From PALSA-607 sp036501485 (GTDB lineage: Bacteria; Actinomycetota; Actinomycetes; Acidothermales; Acidothermaceae): a stretch of 64,000 bases of DNA. Below the pieces are notes generated by a model, which did no database searches, had not been told where the DNA came from, and saw only the letters and a list, made by a program, of their open reading frames with translations. Location of the stretch: assembly GCA_036501485.1 (NCBI GenBank), contig DASYAG010000019.1, positions 1-64,000 on the forward strand. Direction: 5' to 3'. The position numbers were made by a program, and so were the translations under genes. Shown one piece after another: positions 25,670-32,202 of this stretch; position 1 is the first letter of the stretch; every line of letters starts with the position of its first letter.

Positions 25670-26458
25670 TTAGAGGCATGCCTGATCGTGCTTGTGCCGC
25701 TGCTGCGGCGGCTGCCGGTCTGGGCCATCGTCGTGCTCGCGGGTGCCGCCGGCATCGTCGCCTACGACATGGCGCCGCTGTTCTTCTCCGGTGCACTCAT
25801 CTAATCTCGCCTGCCAGATGCGAATCGACAGCAGCACCATCGCGACTGCAAAGGGCGCCATGAGCAAGAGGACCTTGACGATGCCGACAGACGCTGTCTG
25901 TTCGGCGAGCTCAAATCCGATCGCGAAGAGGGCGGCCAACCAGCGAGGCACTGTCCGGCTTCGCCACAACGCGATACCCATGACGATCGGCGCGACGAAC
26001 TCCCCAAAGGCGTAGGCATCGGTGAATGCCTGGCCGGGACCGGAGCTGAAGTTTCGAATCAACAGCTGTGCGGCGGCGTCTTGCGTGACGTGCGCCGTCG
26101 CGGCAGCTGCGACGTTAATGCCGACCAGCACGTTGACGATGGCTCCGCAGAACGCTCCGATGCCCCCGATCAATACGGCGATCGTCGCCGCCGTCGACCC
26201 GCGTTTTCTAACTAGCACGGCGATTGCCGCATATGAGACGGCGACGGCTCCGAGTGCGAGTTCGGATAGCGATCCCGAGATGAACAGCTGTGTCGAGTGC
26301 GTCGCGGCGATTGGCAGCACCTTGTCGGCGACGGCCGTTGTCGTCACGATCCGATCCGTGCCTCGGGGGTCGAGCCCCTCTGCCGCGATGTAAAGAGCGG
26401 CAGTGACAGGGAGCACCAGCGCCAACATGCGCTGACGCGTCCGCATGGCGTTGTTCAT
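25670..26458 (-). CDS. DUF4386-family membrane protein with acquired C-terminal tail
   Basis: The 262-residue protein has about six membrane helices over residues 8-215, matching the DUF4386 layout (N-terminal helix, long gap, several helices, ending LLMAPFAVAMVLLSIRIW). From about residue 219 to the end it is hydrophilic (ECTGEEQRRH, then GTREHDDGPDRQPPQQRHKH). That tail is encoded antisense to the 132-bp copied GT-C gene end, so it is not ancestral. Function of DUF4386 proteins is unknown. A second, normal member lies at 40309-41052. It is the last gene downstream of the MMPL/hydrolase group. Confidence 0.78.
   Translation of the reverse strand: MNNAMRTRQRMLALVLPVTAALYIAAEGLDPRGTDRIVTTTAVADKVLPIAATHSTQLFISGSLSELALGAVAVSYAAIAVLVRKRGSTAATIAVLIGGIGAFCGAIVNVLVGINVAAAATAHVTQDAAAQLLIRNFSSGPGQAFTDAYAFGEFVAPIVMGIALWRSRTVPRWLAALFAIGFELAEQTASVGIVKVLLLMAPFAVAMVLLSIRIWQARLDECTGEEQRRHVVGDDAGGTREHDDGPDRQPPQQRHKHDQACL
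25672..25803 (+). pseudogene. Duplicated 3' tail of a GT-C/PIG-V-like gene
   Basis: These 132 bases match 19218-19349, the 3' end of the second tandem membrane gene, with seven differences that I count. Translation gives EACLIVLVPLLRRLPVWAIV and then the MAPLFFSGALI ending and stop. Nothing upstream resembles the rest of that gene, so this is an isolated copied tail, about 70 bases after the stop of the GT-C-like gene at 25604. The opposite strand is used as the C-terminus of the DUF4386 gene. Confidence 0.85.
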
Positions 26459-26557
26459 GCGTCGCCACGCTGACGCTCATAGTTAACCGTCGCGCCTGAC
26501 ATTGCCACTGTGAGCTCCTTGTCGATTCGGGTGGTGTTCTCAACCGTGAAGGCAAAA

Positions 26558-27265
26558 TCAACGCCGAACGCGGTGGCCGGACTTCAACGCGCCGTGCGGC
26601 GATCGCGCGAGGGTCTCCTCGACCGCGCGAATGGAGGCGGCGGCGGTAAAGGCGTAGGACTCACCGGTTTCTAGCCAGGTTTCGGCGGTCGCGCCGTCTG
26701 GACCAGTCGCTCGCGCCCACCCGAACGAGGAGTAGGTACGCGGCAGAGATCGAGGCGTGCGTTCCAGCTGGCGGATCGCACGGCGGTTGCCACGGGCACG
26801 GGCAGTACGCAACGCGAAGTCGTAAGGCTCGTTCCCGGCCGAGACACCGTCGACGTCCATGCCGATAGCTACTAACGCCGACACAAGGACCGGCCGACGC
26901 ACCGCGGCATACGCGCCGACGGTCGCTCCGAACGAGAAGCCGGCGACGTAGGTTTTTTCACCGAAGCGGTCGCGAAGGAGTTCGAGCACCGCGACGGTGT
27001 CGTCCACCATCGCGTCCACGCTGATTTCTGACCCGCTGCGTCGCCCGCGCAGTGAGCGACCGCATCCGCGCTGGTCCCAATAGACGACCGTGAATGCCTC
27101 TTCAAGGTCGAGAACTTGGGTGAAGCGCCGCGTTTCGTTGATCATCGGCAGACCTGGACCTTGCTGGATCAGCAGGAGAACCGGATTGGAAACATCGGCC
27201 CCCTTGATCCGGATCCATTGCGTGGCGCCGCCGACCTCGATGGCCTCGAGCGAATCGATCGTCAT
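26558..27265 (-). CDS. Alpha/beta hydrolase of prolyl-aminopeptidase type, C-terminally short
   Basis: The 235-residue protein starts MTIDSLEAIEV, has the oxyanion segment LLIQQGPGLPMI, VVYWDQRGCGRS and nucleophile elbow GFSFGA (Ser near residue 118). These are features of proline iminopeptidase-like hydrolases, which usually run past 300 residues. Here the frame ends soon after the cap region and no catalytic Asp or His of the C-terminal half is visible, so it is probably inactive or truncated. I chose the ATG at 27265 because AGGAG precedes it by 5 bases; an ATG at 27286 overlapping the stop of an mmpL remnant is the alternative. Confidence 0.65.
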   Translation of the reverse strand: MTIDSLEAIEVGGATQWIRIKGADVSNPVLLLIQQGPGLPMINETRRFTQVLDLEEAFTVVYWDQRGCGRSLRGRRSGSEISVDAMVDDTVAVLELLRDRFGEKTYVAGFSFGATVGAYAAVRRPVLVSALVAIGMDVDGVSAGNEPYDFALRTARARGNRRAIRQLERTPRSLPRTYSSFGWARATGPDGATAETWLETGESYAFTAAASIRAVEETLARSPHGALKSGHRVRR

Positions 27266-27270
27266 GGTTT

Positions 27271-27275
27271 CTCCT
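27271..27275 (-). promoter_or_regulatory. Ribosome binding site deciding the 27265 start
   Basis: AGGAG on the minus strand, 5 bases before ATG 27265. The hydrolase gene starting at 29615 has the equivalent GGGAG before the same MTxDSLEA beginning, which supports this start in both. Confidence 0.55.
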
Positions 27276-27282
27276 AATGTGG

Positions 27283-27395
27283 TCATGAGCTGGTCGCCAT
27301 CTGTTCTGCAGGCAGCGTGATCGTGACCGGCACCGACGAGTCATCGAGGCCGATGCGGTTCTGCAGGCGGCGGAGCAACGGCGGCACGTACCAGC
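27283..27395 (-). pseudogene. Remnant of an MMPL transporter C-terminus
   Basis: Read on the minus strand this encodes WYVPPLLRRLQNRIGLDDSS followed by VPVTITLPAEQMATSS and a stop. It matches the last 37 residues or so of the intact MMPL protein at 29693-31849 (WYAPLLLRRLHNRIGLDDSS, then LTITLPAEQILTSQT). It is directly joined to a copy of the upstream flank of the MMPL module, so the body of the gene has been lost by deletion. Its stop overlaps a possible start of the truncated hydrolase. Confidence 0.82.
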
Positions 27396-27501
27396 GCCGA
27401 GTGCGTCGTTGCTTCGCGCGCTGTATCCATGGCTCTATCGAACGGCCGGACGGCGACGGTTCCCCGGGGGCGTGACCCTAGGTCCGACCCTGGTTCCTGC
27501 A
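27394..27501 (-). repeat. Copy of the MMPL-module promoter/5' region (with 32063-32170)
   Basis: These 108 bases match 32063-32170 with six differences that I count. The copied piece includes the start codon and first residues (MDTAREATT) of the small gene at 31902-32099 and the sequence before it. Here the small frame runs into the mmpL remnant out of frame and stops after about 29 codons. Together with 27283-27395 it marks a duplicated module that has suffered an internal deletion of roughly 2.3 kb. Confidence 0.85.
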
Positions 27502-27509
27502 GAACCGGA

Positions 27510-29615
27510 CTAGCGAAGCTCCGACGTGGCCAGGTGGGGCCGCACGTCAGCGCTGCCGGTCCCGGTCGCGCTGTTGCCCGTAAGCGGCGCGACGGGCGCG
27601 CGCGCGGAACGCTCGCGGACGAGGCTAACGACGATCAGGGCGAGGTTGCCTCCTGCGGCGGCTCCGATCGTGGTGGTGACGAGCGCGAACAGCCCGGATA
27701 GCGCGGTGAACCCGAGCCAGCCGCCGAGTAGAGCCCCGGCGATTGCGGCAAGGAGACCGAGTGCCTTGGTGGCACGGTCCCAGTCGCGGTGAGTCCAGGC
27801 CAGGTAGAGGCCCAGCGCGATCAGCCCGCTGGGGGCGAGAATCCGGAGCAGTTCACTGGTCAGAGACAGCGCGGGCCAGAGCGTCAGAACGACTAGGGCT
27901 GCTCCGAAGAAGCCGCCGAGCCCGAGCACGACCGGGACGATGGTGCGGCCGACGACGCTAGTCTTGCGCCCTGCGGCACCGTGCTTGCGTACCCGGCGCG
28001 CTACCCACAGCAGCGCGAGGGCAGCCAGGGCGGCGAAGCCGATCACTGTCCCAAGGATGTCCTTGGCTATCGATGTCTGCGTAGTCGGTGGGGTGAAGCT
28101 GACCTTGTTCGGGGTGTAGAGGGACGTGTCGACCTGGCCGGTGTCGTAGAACGTGGTCAGCAGTCGCGTGCCGGCGCTCGGCTCGTAGGAAAAGAAGTCA
28201 TCTACGTGTCCGAGCCCGGACACTATGACCTGATGCCCGTTGGCCAGGTGCGGCAGTAGCTCTTTCGTGGCGTTCTGGGCCGGCGTTTCGAAGTCGAGCG
28301 TCCCGCCGATGAGCAGCGTCGGGACGTTGGAGTTCTGCACGCTGGTGTACTGGTTCTCGCTCGGGTTGGCCGGCCAGGCGTGCACAAGGCCTCCTGCCCC
28401 CCACAAGAAGTCTGCGAGGGGATTGCCGATGATCGAGCCCTCGTCCGCGCCGGAGCTGAAATAGCGGGCGACGGGCTGGGCGTCGGCCATCCCGATGCTG
28501 GCAAACTCGCCCCAAACGAACGACGTGGGCAGGATGAGACCGGCCATATTCGATAGCAGCCAAAAGCCGCTGGGGTCGCCTTGCGCGGCGGACATCCACG
28601 AGTCGAGGGTCATCGGCCCAGACAGTGGCGAACCGGTCGCCTCCGTGAGCCCGAGGAACGTCCCGACCAGCACGTTGCCCGGCTTGATCGGCAGGAAGTA
28701 CCACCGGCTAGGCATGTGTGCTGCCGTGTGCTGCATGCTCGCGGCGAGGTTGGCGGTGCGGGCCTGGCAGGCAGGCTGCTGCGCGCACAGCGCCGAGTAA
28801 GCGTCGATCCCCTGATCGATCTCGGCTCCGCTGTACACGAAGTTTCCGGGCGGGTTGACCCCGACCATCACCGAACGGTCGACACTGTTCGGGTACCGCC
28901 ACGAGTAGATCATCGCGAGACGGGTCCCGGCGCTCTCGCTGAGCAGGTCGATGCCCCGGTAGCCGAGCGCGACGCGAGCGGCCTCGATGTCATCGGCCTG
29001 CTCCGCCAGCGTGTAGCCGGCGAGGTCAACCCCGTCTCGCTCAAGCCGCTTCGCGCACGAGGCGAAGGCCTGGGAGTACGCGCTCAGCGACGCTTTGGCG
29101 AGCAAGTCTGCGGATCTATTCAGCGCCGCCGTCACCTCTGGACAGTTCAGCACCGAAGAGCCGTCGACGCCGCGGTAGCCGACCATCACGACATCCTGCT
29201 GGGCGGCCAGGCGGCTCGCCTGGGGGAACGTCATGTTGGTCACGCCCGGGCCGCCGTTGAGGTAGAAGATGGGCGCCCGCCGGTGGGACGCGCGAGCCAG
29301 GATCTGGGTCACCGGCAGCGCGATCAGGCGCGACCGGGGGTCTGCCCGGTTCTCGGGCACGACGAGCGTTCCGCAGTTGGCGCGGTACCCGCCGTTCTCG
29401 GTGGGATAGGTACACGAGTGCATAGTCAGCTGGCCAGCGTGCGCCCCCTGCGGGACCGTTTCCGGGCTGCTGGACGAGACTCCCAGGTAGGTAAGTCCCG
29501 CCAATAGAACGATGGTCGCCAGCAGGGCAACGATTCGTGCCCAGGTGAATGCGCGCCTGACGGTTGTCTGGTCCATCGGCGGGTCGAACGTTGCCTCGAG
29601 CGAATCGCTCGTCAT
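27510..29615 (-). CDS. Membrane-anchored TAP-type alpha/beta hydrolase with C-terminal helices
   Basis: The 701-residue protein has an N-terminal anchor (about residues 24-46), then an extracytoplasmic alpha/beta hydrolase with YLNGGPG (oxyanion), nucleophile in LLSESAGTRLAM, acid in GGTLDFETPAQN and His in SGLGHVDDFF. This is the tripeptidyl-aminopeptidase-like class. The final 170 residues contain four further membrane helices, an unusual addition. The chosen ATG 29615 (MTSDSLEA) is preceded by GGGAG. The first codons and leader resemble those of the truncated hydrolase at 27265 although the proteins then diverge, so the 5' end appears to have been exchanged. It follows the MMPL gene by 77 bases. 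Confidence 0.82.
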   Translation of the reverse strand: MTSDSLEATFDPPMDQTTVRRAFTWARIVALLATIVLLAGLTYLGVSSSSPETVPQGAHAGQLTMHSCTYPTENGGYRANCGTLVVPENRADPRSRLIALPVTQILARASHRRAPIFYLNGGPGVTNMTFPQASRLAAQQDVVMVGYRGVDGSSVLNCPEVTAALNRSADLLAKASLSAYSQAFASCAKRLERDGVDLAGYTLAEQADDIEAARVALGYRGIDLLSESAGTRLAMIYSWRYPNSVDRSVMVGVNPPGNFVYSGAEIDQGIDAYSALCAQQPACQARTANLAASMQHTAAHMPSRWYFLPIKPGNVLVGTFLGLTEATGSPLSGPMTLDSWMSAAQGDPSGFWLLSNMAGLILPTSFVWGEFASIGMADAQPVARYFSSGADEGSIIGNPLADFLWGAGGLVHAWPANPSENQYTSVQNSNVPTLLIGGTLDFETPAQNATKELLPHLANGHQVIVSGLGHVDDFFSYEPSAGTRLLTTFYDTGQVDTSLYTPNKVSFTPPTTQTSIAKDILGTVIGFAALAALALLWVARRVRKHGAAGRKTSVVGRTIVPVVLGLGGFFGAALVVLTLWPALSLTSELLRILAPSGLIALGLYLAWTHRDWDRATKALGLLAAIAGALLGGWLGFTALSGLFALVTTTIGAAAGGNLALIVVSLVRERSARAPVAPLTGNSATGTGSADVRPHLATSELR

Positions 29616-29692
29616 GGTCTCTCCCAAAGTAGATGCGGGTGGCGCAGGAACGTTCGTCTGCGTGAAGGCACGGGTGAGCTCGATGGGGTGGG

Positions 29693-31849
29693 TCAGGTTT
29701 GGCTCGTCAGGATTTGCTCGGCGGGCAACGTGATGGTGAGCGGCGGCACCGAGGAGTCATCGAGGCCGATGCGGTTGTGCAGGCGGCGGAGCAGCAGAGG
29801 TGCGTACCAGCTGCGCTCACCGAGAACCCGCATGAACGCCGGCACCAGGATTCCGCGCACCAGCGTTGCGTCGATCAGGATCGCGAGGCCGGTCCCGAGC
29901 CCGAAGAGCTGAATGAAACTGACGTGACTGGTGACGAAGGCGAAGAAGCTCACCGCGAGCAGAGCCGCTGCCGTCGACACGATGCGTCCGGTCCGCGCGA
30001 GTCCGCCAGTGACGGCGTCCGCATTCGTTGCGCCGTGATCGTGCAGCTCCTTGATGCGACTCATCAAGAACACCTCGTAGTCCATCGACAGCCCGAACGC
30101 GATGCAGAAAAGCAGCACCGGCATCGCGGTCGACGTGGGTGTCGGAGTGAACCCCAAAACTCTTGACAGGTGACCGAACTGGAAGATCCACACCATGGCT
30201 CCGACGGTGCCGCCGAGCGTCAGGATGTTGCCGAGCAGAGCCCGAATCGGGTGCACGATGCTGCCGGTGAAGAGGAACAGCAGAATGAACGTGGTGATCG
30301 CAATGATCGCGCCGGCCAGCGGCAGTCGAGAACCGATCGCCTGCTTGCCGTCGATCAGAATCGCCGTGTCACCACCAACAAGAACGTGTGCATCCGCCGG
30401 TGTCGACGTCGCACGAACGCGATCGACAAGCTGTTGTGCCGCACTCGACGCCGAGTCGTAGCCGGTCGAGAGCGTCAAGCGTTGAACGTCGAACGCCGCC
30501 GTGCTGCCAACCTGCTGGACTCCCGGCAATGTGCCGAGCTGCTGCGCGTATGAAGCCAACGCACTCGCAGGAATCGAGGGCTGGATCAGCACGTCGATGA
30601 CTCCAGGTTGCGTCGCGAAGTCGTTGCGCAACGCGTCGCCGACCTGGTGGCTGGCGTTGCTCGTCGGCAGCGCACGGTCGTCGGGAGTGCCGAAGTTCAC
30701 ATGCAGCAACGGAACCGCCATGAACAGCAGCACAGCAATGACCGGCAGCGCTGCGAAGGCAGGACGTCGCATGACACCCGCAGCCAGTCGGCCCCAGAAC
30801 GGCGCCTCGACACTGCGCACGGTCTTGACGAAGGGAATGCGGCCGGCGTTCACCCGATGCCCCAGCAGTGCGAGCAACGCGGGCAACACGAACAGCGCTG
30901 ACAGCGCAGCGAACAACGTCACGGCCACCCCGGCGTAAGCGAACGAGCGCAGGAAGTACACCGGGAACACCAGCATCGCCGAGAGTGCGGCCGCGACAGT
31001 CAGCGCGGAGAACGCGATCGTGCGGCCGGCGGTGGAGACGGATCGAACGACGGCGTCCTCAACCGAGATGCCGCCGGCCAGCTCCTCGCGGAACCGACTG
31101 ACCATCAGCAGCGCGTAGTCGATCCCGAGCCCAAGCCCGAGCGCGGTGGTGAGGTTGATCGCGAAGATGCTGACGCTGGTCACCCGGGTCAGCAGGTCGA
31201 GTTCGGCGAACGTCGCGAGGATCGCCAACAACCCGACCGACAGTGGCAGCAGAGCAGCAACGACGCTGCCGAACGCGAGCATCAACAAGACAAGAGTGAG
31301 CGGGACGGCGATGCTCTCCGCGACAGCGAGATCCTTGGTGACCTGCGTGGTGATGTCAGTGCCAAGTGCACCGCCGATTCGGACAGTGATCGCAGAGTTA
31401 TTCAGGTGCACGTAGTCGGCGAGCAGCGCCGTCGCAGTCTTCGTGGCTTGGGTGTCGTTGCCGACAACACGAGTCAAGATGAGACCGTCAGTGCTGTCCT
31501 TCGACCGCAATCCAGGGCTCGACGTTGCCCAGTACGACGTCACACCCGAGAGCCGGGGATCCGCAGCCAGCCGTATAGCCAGCATTTCCCCGGCGGCCGC
31601 GACAGCCGGAGAGGAGACTGTTCCGGTGCGCGCGTGCACCAAGAAAATCATGTCCGGCTCGCCGCCGAACTTCTGATCGAGTAGCGCGGTCGCGCGGCTC
31701 GACGCCGATTTCGGATTGTCGAAACCGCCGCCGAGCAGTCGGCCGAAAACGCCGACGCCGAGTACAGCCGACCCCGCCAACACGACCAGCCCGAGAACAA
31801 GCACGAGCCGTGCGCGGGTCACGATCATGTGGCCGAGTTTGTCGAACAT
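29693..31849 (-). CDS. MMPL/RND-family transporter
   Basis: The 718-residue transporter has the duplicated MMPL layout: a first helix near 12-35, an extracytoplasmic domain, five helices, then a repeat of this plan. Each half has the conserved acidic-aromatic motif in its membrane block, GLGIDYALLMVSRFREE and GLSMDYEVFLMSRIKE. Such proton-driven pumps export lipids or drugs. The start at 31849 (MFDKLGHMIVTRARLV) is set by AAGGAG at 31856-31861; the longer frame to 32053 overlaps the small gene. Downstream are a secreted-type hydrolase and a remnant of a second copy of this module, and a LuxR-type regulator lies upstream. Confidence 0.92.
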   Translation of the reverse strand: MFDKLGHMIVTRARLVLVLGLVVLAGSAVLGVGVFGRLLGGGFDNPKSASSRATALLDQKFGGEPDMIFLVHARTGTVSSPAVAAAGEMLAIRLAADPRLSGVTSYWATSSPGLRSKDSTDGLILTRVVGNDTQATKTATALLADYVHLNNSAITVRIGGALGTDITTQVTKDLAVAESIAVPLTLVLLMLAFGSVVAALLPLSVGLLAILATFAELDLLTRVTSVSIFAINLTTALGLGLGIDYALLMVSRFREELAGGISVEDAVVRSVSTAGRTIAFSALTVAAALSAMLVFPVYFLRSFAYAGVAVTLFAALSALFVLPALLALLGHRVNAGRIPFVKTVRSVEAPFWGRLAAGVMRRPAFAALPVIAVLLFMAVPLLHVNFGTPDDRALPTSNASHQVGDALRNDFATQPGVIDVLIQPSIPASALASYAQQLGTLPGVQQVGSTAAFDVQRLTLSTGYDSASSAAQQLVDRVRATSTPADAHVLVGGDTAILIDGKQAIGSRLPLAGAIIAITTFILLFLFTGSIVHPIRALLGNILTLGGTVGAMVWIFQFGHLSRVLGFTPTPTSTAMPVLLFCIAFGLSMDYEVFLMSRIKELHDHGATNADAVTGGLARTGRIVSTAAALLAVSFFAFVTSHVSFIQLFGLGTGLAILIDATLVRGILVPAFMRVLGERSWYAPLLLRRLHNRIGLDDSSVPPLTITLPAEQILTSQT

Positions 31850-31855
31850 GACGGT

Positions 31856-31861
31856 CTCCTT
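31856..31861 (-). promoter_or_regulatory. Ribosome binding site of the MMPL gene
   Basis: AAGGAG on the minus strand, 6 bases upstream of ATG 31849; it decides against the much longer open frame. Confidence 0.6.
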
Positions 31862-31901
31862 CGGAAGCTTGATCATGGTGTGAAGCTCATGGATGGAGTG
31901 C

Positions 31902-32099
31902 TCAGTTGCGTGGTCGTGGCAAGTCGGAACGGTCCAGGAGGTCTTCGATGGCCTTGAGCAACTCGAGAACCCCGGAGAACCTCGTCCATCCGGTCGCGAT
32001 GTCGGGACGGATCTGACCCTCGAGCCGACCGTCCGCACTGCGGGAGACCTCAAGTAGGAGGTGCGCCGACTGCGTCGTTGCTTCGCGCGCTGTATCCAT
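31902..32099 (-). CDS. Conserved-looking small protein, 65 residues
   Basis: The product has MDTAREATTQSAHLLLEVSR, then GRLEGQIRPD and FSGVLELLKAIEDLLD. The GRLEG...FSGVLELLK pattern occurs in small actinobacterial proteins of unknown function and predicts a beta hairpin followed by a helix. No Shine-Dalgarno precedes the ATG, but its beginning is also preserved in the duplicated flank at 27394-27501. It lies between the LuxR-type regulator and the MMPL gene. Function unknown. Confidence 0.6.
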   Translation of the reverse strand: MDTAREATTQSAHLLLEVSRSADGRLEGQIRPDIATGWTRFSGVLELLKAIEDLLDRSDLPRPRN

Positions 32100-32142
32100 G
32101 GCTCTATCGAACGGCCGGACGGCGACGGTGTCCCGAGGGCGT

Positions 32143-32160
32143 GACCCTAGGTCCGACCCT
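32143..32160. promoter_or_regulatory. GACCCT direct repeat upstream of the MMPL module
   Basis: GACCCT occurs at 32143-32148 and 32155-32160 (12-base period) about 50 bases before the small gene start. The same pair is kept in the duplicated copy at 27474-27479 and 27486-27491, although several neighbouring bases differ. This is a candidate operator for the MMPL module, possibly for the upstream LuxR-type regulator; binding is inference. Confidence 0.35.
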
Positions 32161-32202
32161 GGTTTTTGCAGGGTGAGATGCCGGATGAGATGCAGAGCTC
32201 GA

